Below are positions 21,146-51,523 of a stretch of DNA of 64,000 nucleotides, piece by piece. Position 1 is the stretch's first letter. Every line of letters starts with the position of its first letter. The notes below the pieces were generated by a model, which worked only from the letters and a program-made list of their open reading frames with translations, did no database searches and was not told where the DNA came from. Both the position numbers and the translations under genes were made by a program. This stretch comes from Maylandia zebra (Eukaryota > Chordata > Actinopteri > Cichliformes > Cichlidae), in contig NC_135176.1 of assembly GCF_041146795.1 (NCBI RefSeq), positions 13,760,286-13,824,285 of the forward strand, given 5' to 3'.

Positions 21146-23537
21146 GTGAGTCCGCTACTGGGTGGGATAATCAGCAGACTTCAGTGATTTTTAAAGAAAG
21201 TATATATTACATTGCAGTGATTTTGACTCTCAGGGGGCAACTTTGAATATCACTGTATTTTATTTTTTTGCATTTTGGAAGGGGATTATATCAGGCTTTT
21301 TTTTTTTTTTTTTTTTTTAGATTTAGGCTTGAGCAGGTGGATTGTGGCGTTCACACGCCCAACCCTCCCCTTTCATTTCAAGCAGAACTTGCATTTTAAG
21401 CTGCTGTCTCTGCCATGTGGCCACACGCCATCCATCATAAATGAAAAGAGTAGTGTCATGAAACTTTTCCTTTCGTGGCTCTTATTTTTCATTCTCTCTT
21501 TTTTAATACCTACCTTTCCGTGTGTTGGTGTGAGACATACCGCACGCAGATCAATTTTCCTGACGCGGACTGGAGAGTCATAATGTGGTGCTGGTTTGTC
21601 AGGAGTGTGTGTGGGTGTGGGTGGCTCAGTCAGGAACACAGAACCAGACAAATATATCAATGACACCACACAATGATACCGCAGTGCTGCCTGATGTCCA
21701 GGTTTGCGCTTAATTTGGAAGTGGGGAAAGCGCGCATATTTTTAACCAGATTTATTGATTGATAACGTCAAGTGTGTCAGCCACAAAGAGAGGTGATCTT
21801 TAAACAGTCGTGTCCGTGCAGATTAACACTAAAAAGCTGTGGGAGGATGTATTTTCTGGACTTGAGCAGGAGACTGAGCCGGCTGCAGCAGGAGCAGCAG
21901 CGATGGTGATGTCACTCTGAAGGCAGGCACCCCGTTTGAGACAATGGACTGTCCTAGTGGTTGCTTTTCTGGGGAAGGGTCACTGCTCGCTCTGCTTATT
22001 AGTGCAGCAGATGGGCTTGAAACCTGGCCTTTGTCAGCTAAGGAGCACCCAGTCCACAGAAGTCCCTCCCCTGTCAGTGTGCTTATCATAAAACACCAGT
22101 CAGCAGATCAGCCAAAGGTTAGCATGCTTGGTGGGGAAAGGGGGGTGTCGACCTGCCACATGGATAGGTGGTGATCTCTTCCACCCCCCGTTTGTCAGTA
22201 TGGTTATACTATATACAGTGCTGTAATCATGTGGTACTAAAAGAGGCAGGATAGTGGAGGATTATGGGCTGTGACATTGTGTCATTCACCAGTTTCTGTG
22301 CATGTTTTGACTAATTGGTTTAGGCCTTCTTAACATTAGCACCAAGGCTGGATATATGTTTGCAATGAATATCACAGCACAACAGCTTGTTGTTAAAAGG
22401 TGGGGCCTCAAATTTTTATTGTTTTCCAAGCTGCTTCCTTTTTTTTTTTTTTTTCTTTCTTTCTTCATTTTCATATAACCATGTTGGGTCTACTGAAAGC
22501 AGCGAACCGTGTTTTTTGTACATCAGATGACTCGCATGTGAAGAAGGAAGTGAAAAGCTTAGTTTTAGTTTGAGAATTTTGCAAAACAATGACACCTAAA
22601 ATTTCATATCCTCACTACATCCACTGAAACACTCCCTGATGATTTGGAGGACCTCCGCCTCATATTACGGCGCAAGATTGACTTTCAGTGGCAGAAGATG
22701 CCAAATGAATTCTGTCTTCAGTGACTTGAAAAATGTCAAAGTCAAATCTTGAGTTGTTAAAATGCCACTCGGAGTGGAGTTGTGTTCAAAGACCAGTGAC
22801 CTTTCAGTCAATAATGACAAGTCCTGTGAGGATATCGGGGCCCGTAGAAGTGACAGAAATGTGACACTTCACATTTGTGCTATTCGGCTCGGTCTCGTCA
22901 AATATGTTTTTAAAAAGAATACTCTCCTTTAAAGTTTAAATTGGGGAGACATTGCTCATAGATCGGGGCTTTAAACTTTGCACTTCCCCTTTCATGTGAA
23001 TGGGTGTGGGCGTTTAATGGGTGTCTGTGTGTCAGTTGTTGAAAAAGTATCAGTTTGAAGATGCTCTTCAATGAGTTTTTGTGGCTTTGGCAAGTTTATT
23101 TGTGGTCATCAGGTGGAAGATTAACTAGCAGACTACTACTTTTGCTATAAAACCTTGGGCAGTCAACCTCCATAGAATAAGCTTTTTTTTTTTTGAGTTG
23201 TTGAGCCGTATAATTTCCTTGTGATTCCGTTGATGTCATTGATATCTCAGATATCTAATAGGACAATATACAAGTTGACATCATCATTATTTCCAAAACC
23301 TTTTGTGTTAGTGGTTAGCTTACTGATTCATCACTTACTGATTCATCTGGCCAAGTGAGACAGCTGCACAGAGGTGTCTGTAGGCGGACTTCAGAAGAAG
23401 AGGGGGAGCTATCATGTGCTACATGCCACATAAAGCAGTGTGGTAACAGTCAGTGAGACGTACTGCTGCACACTCACTGCATCTGGAGTATTTTAGGGTC
23501 ATACTATTTTATGTGTAGAAATTCAAAGAGTCTGCAC

Positions 23538-23568
23538 TAACATTTTAAAAATCATTTTTAAAATGTTA
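23538..23568. repeat. AT-rich inverted repeat, 15-bp arms
   Basis: The arms TAACATTTTAAAAAT and ATTTTTAAAATGTTA are exact reverse complements separated by a single C, so the 31 bp could form a cruciform or bind a dimeric factor. Read directly. Confidence 0.9.
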
Positions 23569-23687
23569 ATGCATGCGTGACAAAGTTTTAGTTTGACATG
23601 CAGGATTGATGACCAGCGGTTTTAGTACGTGTAGCTTTAAATGCACCGGTTGGCCACGCCTCTTTCAGGAAGAATGGTGTGCCGGCT

Positions 23688-23702
23688 GTTGCCATGGATA
23701 CC
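23688..23702 (+). promoter_or_regulatory. RFX X-box-like motif in dcx intron 1
   Basis: GTTGCCATGGATACC matches the RFX X-box consensus (GTTGCCATGGNAAC) closely, with both half-sites recognisable. Binding is inferred from the motif only. Confidence 0.35.
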
Positions 23703-24905
23703 TTGGCTAAAACAAGGCAGTACCAATATGGCTGCTATGCAATTAATTTAAGTGAATGTGAGAAAGCGTCCCGTTGCTGCTGTGTCTGAGTGACTATTTT
23801 CTGTGTAAATATAACCTGCAGCTGTCTCTGAATTATTTGCATTGTTTGTTTGTTTTTCCTTTTAGATATCATGATCAAATCAGGGTTTTAGCTGCGCACA
23901 GTGCCAGCTTTGGAAATGGCTTATAAATGACAGCTGGTTAACATGAAGCCTTAATGTGCTCCGTGTGTCATAATGATGTAATGCTCATTATGTTGTTTAA
24001 CTACAAAAAAGGAAAATGATTTAAATGAGAGCAGCTTTATTGAAATAGTTGATGTGAGGACAGTCTAGGAGAGAAGAAAACGGAGGCAAACATTAGCCTG
24101 TTAGCTGTGCTCCCTGCTAACAGTGGGATAAATACAGGGGCATGAACGTTACTACCAAGATGTCATGCATTAATTTCTCAAATCCCATTTTGAAGCCTCA
24201 GCATTATTGTTTCCGCCTTGTTAACGAAGAATGTGTGGTTTCATAAGTCTGAAACATGGTATGACCAAGGTTCTTAAAAACTGACTTGACTTTTCTTCTT
24301 TTTTTTAATTTGGTATGACCCAAAATGAGTGTCTAACCCATAAATTCATAGGAAAGTGTTGATGGAGGTCAAGTCAGAAAGCTGTTTTCTCAAGTCTTTT
24401 TGCAACAACAATTATCACCTGGTGGAATTCCGATCGGCATATTTTTCTTTTCTTAATTTCTTATAAAACATGTCCATGTTTTTATACTGACTTTATATTG
24501 GATACGTGTTTTATACTGCATAAATATCAGGGGAATTAAAAATAGCAAATCCACTGGGTGTTAAGTTCCTCAGATGCCATGAGTGGACACATACTCCTTG
24601 TCTTAGAAGCAAACAATTAACGGGCAGTGCCAGGGCAGCACTGTACAAATTTAACTTCAATGACTATTGGTTTCCAGTTTTAATATTAGCGATACAATTG
24701 GCTAATCATCTTAATCTCATTCCTGTGCCTAATCCTCACCTAGCTCTGGATTTTGGTTTATTTAGATGCAGATTTATGAATAAGTCACAATCATGGAATT
24801 AAATGTTGCTCTGAGTGAAATGTCATGAACATACGACCATTAACCGTTAATACTACTGCAGTATCTGGTGATACATTACAAGCACTTGTTTCCTTCTTTC
24901 CCTAG

Positions 24906-24967
24906 ACTCTCTGGAGCTGGTCACCACCCCAACACATCTGTCACGACCACCATAACTTTCAGTCATC
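24906..24967 (+). other. dcx 5' UTR part of the first coding exon
   Basis: The exon starts after the polypyrimidine acceptor TTCCTTCTTTCCCTAG (ending at 24905) and reaches the ATG at 24968 (context AGTCATCATGG). This start matches the known N-terminus of doublecortin. Confidence 0.7.
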
Positions 24968-42212
<17,245 letters not shown>

Positions 42213-43182
42213 ACTCCTGGCTCCTGCTGCCACCCTCCCCTCCAGTTTTATTTTTTTTTTTCTTTGAGATCAGATACACAGAAGTTTTATACCTCTGCTG
42301 CTTTCCACCTTCACTCACAGTGCCACCTGTTTAGCATAACCCACTCTTTGTCTCTTTTTTTAAAGGCCTTAGCCAACAGGGCTACGACACCATTTGCTGC
42401 TTGAGAATGGCACAAACAGAACAGAAATCATTTTTCTTCTCACAATCAGCTCACTTTTTCCAGGTTTGCTTTTTCTATGTGGGATGGGCACTGTTTCTCA
42501 AAGGTTCTCACTGATCACTGTCATACAGATTTCATTATTGAAGGGAAAAAAATCATTTTGAATACATACATTTTTGATAAAGGACGCACCCTAACTTTTA
42601 AACATTTCAGTCACAGAATTCCAAGCAGCAAATGGGTATTTTTAGGGGTGTTGGTCAGAAATGACAAAACTTTTGTATCACTTATCGTATTTGTGATGTT
42701 CCTCCGTGTCCTTCTGCCCTCTAAGTGAAAGGTTTCTTGTCAGAGGAAGTCTGTTAAGCCAGTTTTAGTCTTTCTAACCTGCTGTAAATACTGTGTATAG
42801 CTATCCATCATAACATCTCGCCCAATGTCCATTGCTGTGCTTCCGTAATGTCACTACAATGTCTAGCATTCGCTTAACATGATACAGGGTACGGTCAAAG
42901 TAAAGTGGGACAAAAAAAATACAATGAAGTCCCCTTGACAGAGGACGTGTGGGATGCAGTCCTGACTGCGCCTCCTTAATAACATTTCATATTGCCGGCT
43001 TGATATATGTAATAACGAAGATCTAAAACCCTCAACCTCACATTTTTTAATTGCTGTTCATCTCATCCAATCAGGCGCAGGGACGATTATGTAAAGAAAA
43101 GGCATCCCACGCCTCTTTAAGTTGGCCGGTCCTCTGTTTTGACCTTCTATACAGACAGTAGGCTTTACATGCTGCATAACAA

Positions 43183-43205
43183 CCCCCCCCCCCCCCCCCC
43201 CCCCC
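43183..43205 (+). repeat. poly(C) tract, 23 C
   Basis: An uninterrupted run of C inside the putative dcx 3' UTR. Read directly; its exact length may reflect assembly uncertainty. Confidence 0.9.
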
Positions 43206-43495
43206 ACCCTGTGTTTTTTAGATTGTCACAAGCGGCAGCACATGATGTTGTTTTGAAGGACCTAACTGTGCATAAAAACAACCAAAGGAAGATCCAACAG
43301 GCCCTTCTGAAGGAAGAAAAAAAGCCAATGCACATCCAGTATACAGTTTTTATCGACAGTCTGAAGAATCCCTTTTTAAAACCAGTTTATCACATCTTAC
43401 AGTGTACTTATTAGAAGTGATTTCACAGCAAGTAGTGGTGACATTTTTATAGTTTGAAATGATAAATAAAAATAAAGGTCTCAAAGCCAAAGTAT

Positions 43496-43497
<2 letters not shown>

Positions 43498-43530
<33 letters not shown>
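43498..43530 (+). repeat. poly(T) tract, 33 T
   Basis: An uninterrupted run of T inside the putative dcx 3' UTR. Read directly; its length may be assembly dependent. Confidence 0.9.
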
Positions 43531-43531
<1 letters not shown>

Positions 43532-43926
43532 ACCAAGACTTATAAAATAAAAAAGAAATAAAAAAAACAAACAAAAAAAAAAAAGGTGGGAGTATTTCAT
43601 TTTAAGCAATTTAAAATAAAAATATTGTGGAAGAAGCACACCTGGAGTTTTATGCATGTTACCTTTGAAAAGCATCCAAATATGTCATGCTTAAATCATG
43701 CTCATCTGAGGCGGTTAGTTTTATCAGGGCGCTAACGGTAGTGGGATATCTCCCTTTTTCTTGCATGGCTCAGCATAGTTCTCCAATTAAGAGGGGAGGA
43801 GTGATGAAAACATAAGTTGTCTAAATCGATGTGTGGGTTTTAAATTTTTATAAAGTTTAATTTATATTGAGGGTACTTGTGTAGGACTTATTTCCTAGTT
43901 TTCCTTGCTCACGTGAGCTCTAAACA

Positions 43927-43948
43927 CCCCCCCCCCCCCCCCCCCCCC
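43927..43948 (+). repeat. poly(C) tract, 22 C
   Basis: The second long C run inside the putative dcx 3' UTR. Read directly. Confidence 0.9.
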
Positions 43949-45530
43949 AAGCTTTTGTGTGCAATCTTTTATTTCTGTCGCCATATTCCCTTTTTCTATC
44001 ACTTGGACTCGCATCGTATGTCAAGCAAATCTACTGAAAGGGGGTTTTCTCAGATTTTTGCAGGGAATCGAGCCTGAGAAATCTCTAAATTGGACTATGG
44101 TGAAGCACAAAGCAGGGAGCTACTTATTCACCACAGCAACAGACACTTTACTGCCTACTTGCCAGCATTACAAGGTGTGACTACAACCAATTTCTCAATA
44201 TACAGATGACGTGCTGCATATGTAGCATTCTTTTAAATTAATATCTATGCATTTGGAATCGAGAATGGTTTTTAAAAAAAAATCAGTTTGGTTTTTCTTT
44301 CTGTACATGGCTTTTTTTTTTCTTTTCTTTTTTTTTTTTTTAAAATAACCTTAACAAGAAACGAACAAAACCCCGACATTTCCGTGTAGTTATTCTATTG
44401 TGACAAAGCGGCACTCCCAAAGTTGCACATCTTTGGAGTGATTTGGTGCCTGCCCTGTAGATGAGCTTTAAATAGCAGCTTTGTAATGGGCTAAAGCAAC
44501 ACTATCTGGTGCTGTGTCCTACACTCTTTCTCCTGCAGGGAGCGCTGTTAAACCAGCAAAACAGCTACTGTAACATTATCAGCTAATCCAACAGCAGGGA
44601 CACCTCACTTCACCAATTGTTTTTAATTTTTTTTGTACAAAAGACCCTGTTTGTTGTCAGTCTTCTCAAACACTTAGTTCTGTAAAACTTAACGTGCTAA
44701 TACTGTTCTCGTCAGCTTGAGTTTTCTGCAGCTTAATACTTACAGCATACAAAACGCTTACCACAGTACTTTGGTTGACTTGTGTAAACCAGATGCCGCC
44801 ATGTAAGATGGATGGTGCCTTTTTTTCCCCCCCCCGTCTTTTCTTTCTTCTTTTCTTTTTAAAATTAACATCTTTTGATAGAAAGTTAAACTGGGACATA
44901 ACAGGCTTGTACTTTGTTAACGGCCATTTGTAAAAACATTTTTAAACGTCTTAAATGAGGAGGCCTCCAAACACACTTTGTTTTGTAGAGACACAGGACT
45001 CTCGGTCGTGGTGTAAATATGCTCCCCTCCTGTTCGCTCTTTCATATGTATGCCTTTCTGATCGAATGAATGACTTTATTTTGTTTCTCTGAAATTTTAC
45101 AATGTCCTTTTTAGTGGTATTTTGCAATGTCACAGTGGCTTGTTTCAGTGCTTCATTCAATGTATTAACCGGTATCCTTTTTGCAATTAAAAACGATTGT
45201 ATTTCACCTTTCTGGTTGTTGAGTTTCTTTTTATTACTGTAACAGCAGAAAACTAATAGGAAATATGAAAAGTGGAGTGTGTGTGTGCTGGGAGACATAA
45301 AAATAAAGGACTAATGTAAAAATAGTAATTGTTCTCATTGTGGATCCCTCTCCATAAGCATTTTCATCACCATGGGAACAAGAAATGCCTTTCTCATTGT
45401 CAGCTGTGCCCTAATATATCAAACAGCTGATCAGCTGCCAGTAGTGTCAGGCTGGCAAGTTAGTATATGTGTTGTAGTCATCAAGATTTTTCAGAATTCG
45501 TGAGCTGGACAGAGTCAAATATTTGTGGAG

Positions 45531-46520
45531 AAAGAACCGGCCACTTCATTAGTTACACCTTCCTAGCGCTGGCTTCAATGCTCCTTTTGCCTTCAGAGCT
45601 GCCCTTTGTTCTCCATGGTACCGATCCAACAAGTTGGTCATCAGATTTTGTTCCATATTGACAATTGCTGCAGATTTGCAGCTTCATGTCTATGATGTGC
45701 ATCTCCCGTTCTTCCACATCTCAAAGGTTTGGCGTGTTATCCTGTGGAAAGCAACCATCAGAAAATGGGCAAACTGTGATCATAAAGGGATGAACATGGT
45801 TAGCAACAGTACTTGGGTAGATTGTGGCAATTAAACAATACTTAAGAGTTCGTCAAGAAAATATCCTCCACACTGATGCTACAAGCTTGAACCATTGACA
45901 CAAGGCTACGTTTTTATGCTTATGCCAAATTCTGATCCCACCATCCAAGTGCAAAGACTCATTAGACCAGGCAACATTTTCCAGTCTGTTGTCCAGTTTT
46001 GGTGAGCCTGTGCAAATTTTGTTGTAGTTTCAGTTCTTAAGAGTGTTGCCCGTGTGGTCTTTTGCTGCTGTAGACCATCTGATGCTTTTGGTGTGTTCAG
46101 AGACGCTCTTCTGAATACATCCTGGTTGGAACCAGTAGTTACCAGAGTTATTTTTACCTTCCAGTCAGCTCAAAGCAGTCTGGTTTCTGGCATCAACGAG
46201 GTATTGTCGCCTAGAGAACTGCTGCTCACTGGATATTTTTGTTTTATGATTATTATCTGTAAACCGTAGAGACGGTTATGAAGGATAATCCCAGTAGATC
46301 AGTTTCCGAAATGCTCAGAACAGCCTGTCTGGTATCAACAACTGAGCCACCTTCAAAGTCACTTAAATGACCCTTTTTCCTTAATTCTGATGCTTGGTGT
46401 GAACTTCAGGAGGTTATCTTGACTGTGTGCTCTGAGGAACTGCTATGTGATTGGCTGATTCAACATTTTCTTTAAGGAGCAATTGAACAGATGTGCCTAA
46501 GAAAATGGGCCAGGGAGTGC
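45531..46520 (-). pseudogene. Tc1-like element relic, transposase on minus strand
   Basis: The left end GAACCGGCCACTTCATTAGT and the right end AGATGTGCCTAAGAAAATGG are the decayed terminal repeats of a very common fish Tc1-like family (ends GGCCACTTCATTAGGTACAC). Between them lie its recognisable antisense transposase segments: GCAGATTTGCAGC, CATAAAGGGATGAACATGGT, CATTAGACCAGGCAACATTT, GTCCAGTTTTGGTGAGCCTG and CAGTAGATCAG. Deletions and stops are frequent. The relic lies between dcx and capn6. Confidence 0.75.
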
Positions 46521-48149
46521 ATGTCAGGTTTTAATAACTCTGAAATACTGGCCATAAATAAACAGTCTGGATTTATGCAAAAGTGACTGCTTCAGATTTT
46601 CACAGTTGGTACAAACATATCCCCATAATTGTCACTGTCATCAAGCGCCGTTTGTGCATTCATTATACTTGCAACAACACCCACTCACCCTTACGCCTAT
46701 CTAAACTATGGAATTTAATGATAGTGCTGTACAATAATTGCTTAGTCACATAAGTGCATTTAATTTTTAATCCACACTATAAAACTATATTAAATATTAA
46801 AGGTTTTTAATGTAAAGCCATTACACCAGCTTCTGTCTGGATCATGACTACAGAATTTTTTTTGTGCTGTGCTGGAGAACGTGGCCGCCTCCCAGCATCA
46901 AAGACTCTACAGTGGCGCTCTCTTCTGTAAGACTCAAGAATGGCACTACAAACACAGATTTTTAACAAAACCTGCTGAGATGCTGGCTGTCGTTTGTTGC
47001 CATATGAATCTCCTGCCATCTGCTGGCTGTTGTTTGCTCTAATGAAGTTAAAGGTTCATTCAAGAGGCACCCCACAAAAATAAACATTTGAATTCCACTC
47101 TGACTTTTAAATGGGCATGTTTCAGAACGAGGAGGAAGATCAACAGAAACGTATCATTTACACTATCTCACCTTTTAAAACGACTGTAAATGTTTGACAG
47201 GTTCTTTTTTTTCCTTAAAAAGAATGTTAAAAATGTAAAACCCGCAGAAAAGATTTTTGTGTAATGACTCTAAAACTTGCCAAAGAAGTGAAACTGCGTA
47301 ATGTCACAAGATCCATCGGGGTTGTTCATTGTTCAGATCAGACTAAACAAGAAATCCTCTATTGTAAGCAGCTTCCTTAGTAAAGAAATTCAAATGTAGA
47401 TATGTGCCTGGTTTGCGAAAAGGATGACTATTTATGGCATGTACTGTGGGGGTGGGGCTGATGGTGAGTGCTTTTGTAAAGACACAAAAATCTGCTCTTA
47501 TAGTTTAAGCAGCTGTGATACTCTTCAGACTTCACAATATTACATTACTGGAAGCTGTAAAACACTGAAATATCTTCTGGAGCCACAGCAATAGGCTTGT
47601 AAATGTAAAGTTTAAAGTAAAAAGAGCCATTCTCAAGAGAACATGATTGCACTCGGCAAAAATTCAAAAAAACCTTTGCGCCACGTTTGTACTTTTATTA
47701 CGGTTTTGAGATCGTTTCAGCAGGTCAGAGTCATCCTGAGAGGACTGTGACTATAGACCAAAGTATGTATGGAGCCCCGGTTTTGTTTGTTGATATTTTG
47801 AAGTGATCAAATCTACAACAGAATGGCTAAAAAAAAAAGAAGAAAAGAAGCCCAGAAAAGAGTTGAGGCCACAGCAGACTGAGATGCTGCAGCAGGACCT
47901 TAAGAGTGATGTCCTGCAATGTTGTGAAGAGCCAGAATTCCTTCACAGTGACGTTAGAGACTGATAGTCATACAGAAAATAATACATCACTAATCCCTTC
48001 CATCATTCCCTTTGTTACACAGACTTAATTAAAATATAAGATGGGGGGGAAAGTGTCTAAATAAATGCTCCAAAGTTGAACAACACACAATATCCATATA
48101 TTTTCTCTTTCAATATATACAAGATACTGAAAGCAAAAACAGTGCAGCT
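46521..48149. other. intergenic DNA between dcx and capn6
   Basis: No exon or RNA gene was recognised. A possible old repeat piece with duplicated GCTGGCTGTNGTTTG lies near 46980-47037. Confidence 0.35.
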
Positions 48150-48345
48150 ACCTTAGAGGGGGAGCTGTATAACAGGTAGGAATGATTTCCTGTAAGCTTC
48201 TGTAGTGCATTGCAATAGAATGAGTCGTTTGCAGAATGTGCTCCTGTGACCGTCCAGCACGTCACGGAGAGGGTGTGACGGTTTGTCCATCTTAGTTTGT
48301 AATTGGCATAACATCATCCTCTGTGACACCACAAAGGACACGTCA
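48150..48345 (-). pseudogene. non-LTR retrotransposon C-terminal relic
   Basis: Minus-strand translation gives HPLRDVLDGHRSTFCKRLI, then YRKSFLPVI. This matches the usual C-terminal pattern of fish LINE reverse transcriptases (HPLxxxxxxxRSxFxxRLxLPxCxTxxYRxSFLP). Only this end is recognisable. The clade assignment is uncertain. Confidence 0.45.
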
Positions 48346-49589
48346 TTTAGTAAAGCTCCACATCCATCCCTGCTTGAGGTGGTTCTACAAGCTGCTGAGT
48401 CATCGGGTGTACTTAAGTTTTCACAGAACCTGTGAAAACGTTCCAGAAAGGATTATTTCTCACTGGCTTTATTTTTCCAATTTTATGACACAATGTAAAT
48501 ATGATGTAGATAAAACAGATCAATTTAAATCTCTCCTTTAAGTGGTGATATGTAACTACACTTCTGTGATTACTCCACCCTCGCATGCGTGTTTTCTGTG
48601 GCAAACAAATGTTTATATCTGACGGTTATACATTCCCACGAGGAAGAGGGCTTTGACAGCGCTGACCTCGTGACTCATTTACTGAAGAAACCATGAGACG
48701 GCGCTCATTAAAATCTTCACTATTTAAGTTATGACAGCGTCGATCTGGCCCCCCCGTTTCTACCACAGGAAGTGTTTCCTTCTTTTCAAACAATCTCATG
48801 TCATATGGTGTGTGTCTAGATATCACCCTGCTCACTGATACACTCATTCTCGTTATCTATCACATCAGAAACTCATGTTTGGTATTTTCTCATATCACAG
48901 CTAATCCAGATGATTTATTGTTATTTTGAAAATCTGTTCAGTTTCTTTTTTGGCCTGTCTCCTTTACTCCTTCGTGGATTTACCTTATTAATGTTGGCTC
49001 AGTTTTTCCTCAGTTTCGAGCCTGGATTTAGCCACTCAAGATTTTTCTCAGTCAGGGGAAGTCAAAGTGTTTCTTGTGCTTTTTAAGCCCAGAACACTCA
49101 GTGCCTGCCAGTTTGTCCTATTACCACAGTTCACTTAAAGTGCAAGGATAACATATGGCTTATTAGTTATGTTTATTCAATTAGACATGGTAAAAGTTAA
49201 AGAACAATAATGCAAGTTGTTGTTTTTTTTGTTTCTTAGCAGAGATATGCAACACTACATCACGGAGACACAGTGTTTGGATGTTTGTTAAATCTAAGTT
49301 TTAATGTTTAAGGAAAAAACAGGGCAGGTTCATACTTGCTGCACCTTAGTGGGGCTGGGTGGTAGTACCGAAAGTATTCAGTTTCAGTCTCCCACCGTCC
49401 CTCCCACCTTCCAATCACCATGTCAGCCTAACACCTCCTGCTGCAGAGGTGCTCGTCAGACCAGTTCTCAGGCACTGTGTTATGTGTTACTCTTTACGGA
49501 AGCGCTCGGTGCTACAAGTTAAAACTCAAGAAACGGCATCTAGTTCTGAAAAAAAGATAAACCAGATTGCACACTTTATGAAAGGACCG
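48346..49589. other. intergenic DNA upstream of capn6
   Basis: No supported exon or repeat. The promoter of capn6 should lie toward the right end of this stretch, but no clear core element is visible. Confidence 0.3.
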
Positions 49590-49698
49590 GACAACTTGCA
49601 GTGTCGAGTTTGGGACTGATCTTTAAACAGCTCTCACAGGAGCCCCCACGGGACGATTGGATGTGTTTGAGCCCATCACTGCAAGGACAAGACGACAG
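49590..49698 (+). other. putative untranslated first exon of capn6
   Basis: A stretch ending in GACAAGACGACAG is followed by the consensus donor GTGAGTG at 49699. The next coding-strand acceptor is TCGATCTGCAG at 51505, just upstream of the calpain ATG. The 5' limit is unknown. Confidence 0.35.
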
Positions 49699-51505
49699 GT
49701 GAGTGTTGCTCTTAAGATTTTAAGCACTTAAGTGCTTTCAGTTTTAACATTCAACAAGTATATGTGGTTTACTGTGGATTCATGGGATTTACTGCATCTG
49801 GGTTTTTTTTTTGTTTTTGTTTTTTTGTTTTTTTTTTACTGAATGGCTCAGATTTATCTTTGTTTTGGCCAGCAGCCATTTTTACTGTGTAACACACTGA
49901 TACCATTTAAAAGTAATTTTTACAACAATATAATAATTACATTTACCCAGGCACAAATCAGCATAAACTCAGACTATAAAATGCTTTAGTTTTTGGGGGG
50001 GTTTTGTGGTATGAAACTAAAACACTGAACTGTATCTCTAACAACACTGTCACGTGCCGGCAGATATGCCGGATATGGGGGGAATGTCAACTGCCATTCA
50101 CTTATTATACAGATTAAAAGGACAGTATGAGACATAATCTTGCAAAGTGCTGTTGAGAAACAAATGTTTTCATCATGTAAACACTTATATTCCTTTAAAA
50201 AAAAAGAGTAAATGGAATAACCAACCAAAAATAGCCTGTCTGAGCGCTTTAGCCAAGAACTCTCAAACCGATAACAGTCACACAAGCACAAACTCACCAA
50301 CAACTCTGTGTACTCCCTTACCCACAGACACAGAATGATTTATTAATCCATTTCAGAAATCTGGGAGTCATGACATCACAAAGTATTCGGGTCAAACAGT
50401 AAAATGCCAAGGCGATAAGATCCAGTGCAGTAAGAACAATAACAACCGGGGTGTGGCTCTCAGACACAGGCAAGTACAACACCTGGAAACTTCCTTGTTG
50501 TTGACCAGGAAGTTATAGGTGCACACCTGCCGTCTGAGAGGTATAGTGCAGATATGTTTTCTTGTCTTCAATGAGTTATCTGTAATGATTTTGAACTTTA
50601 TAGAAAAATCTGAAAATTCTCATTCTTTACGTTTTGGAGTTAGCTCGATTCTTTCTGTCTGTCTGCTAGATCTGTGCACACTCTAAATCATTTTTCCTGT
50701 CCTGTCCTGCCCTGTTTTTTTTTTAACTTGTTTGATTTTATAAAGAAACAGTTACAAAGTGTTTCTTAATTCAATGCTTGTTGCTTCCAGTAAAGGATAT
50801 TTGGTACACTGTGGTGTGTTATTCATGGCAAAAATGAAATATCAAGCTTTATCAAAACTAATTATTTTGGCTCATGCTGACTAAACACAGCACTCAGAAG
50901 TTGACATGAGTGGGACGAAGAGTTCAAGAGTCATTCCCTGGAGAAAACAGCTGTGATGATGATCACTCCCTCTGTCACAAAGTAAAATGTAGCCTTAATA
51001 TAATTAATATTATTCTCACAATACGTGCCAGTTTACATAAAGTCTTTTGGCCACAAATATTGTCACTGCTGTTGATCTTTGAATGATATGTGATGTATTT
51101 TTATTTACTTTCTCTTAAGATTTCAAACACTATTGATGGATCTAAATCAGTGTAAAACACTTGATTCAATCAGAAAACTGCAGCTCGTCAGATGATTAAA
51201 AATCCCTTTACATCAAATGTTTCATTTTTTTAATCTGTGTTCTAACTGTAAAGTTTTCATTTCCTGTTTTAGAATATAGTTAATAAGAAAGTTGCATATT
51301 GCTATGTAAACATCGTATGCTCATCAGTAAACCTAGACTGTCTCAAGGGACTTTGGGTCAAAGGTCAGTCTGCTATGATCTGGCAATGAAACAACGCTGA
51401 GATTTACGAGAACAGTTTCAGCTGGATTTGCCCAATAGCGATCAGCTTTGGGACCTCCTCCTTTACATAGTCTGAAAATGTCTGGTGTCTCTCATCGATC
51501 TGCAG
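49699..51505 (+). other. putative capn6 5' UTR intron
   Basis: No coding exon. It contains T-rich runs near 49802-49838 and no recognised repeat family. Confidence 0.35.
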
Positions 51506-51523
51506 CTGTGAGGCTTCAGCACG

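Larger units (their letters stand above)
21146..24905 (+). other. dcx 5' UTR intron
   Basis: No coding exon is present. The intron holds a 21-T tract at 21299-21319, an AT-rich near-perfect inverted repeat at 23538-23568 and an RFX X-box-like motif at 23688-23702. The remainder is unremarkable AT-rich DNA. Confidence 0.4.
42213..45210 (+). other. putative dcx 3' UTR (about 3 kb)
   Basis: The region follows the TAG stop and contains no coding exon or transposon. Candidate poly(A) signals are AATAAA at 43465-43476 and ATTAAA at 45186-45191. The latter is followed by a G/T-rich stretch (GGTTGTTGAGTTTC) typical of a cleavage site. Mammalian DCX also has a very long 3' UTR. Homopolymer tracts of 23 C (43183-43205), 33 T (43498-43530) and 22 C (43927-43948) lie within it. 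An alternative AATAAA is at 45302-45307. The end is inferred. Confidence 0.5.
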
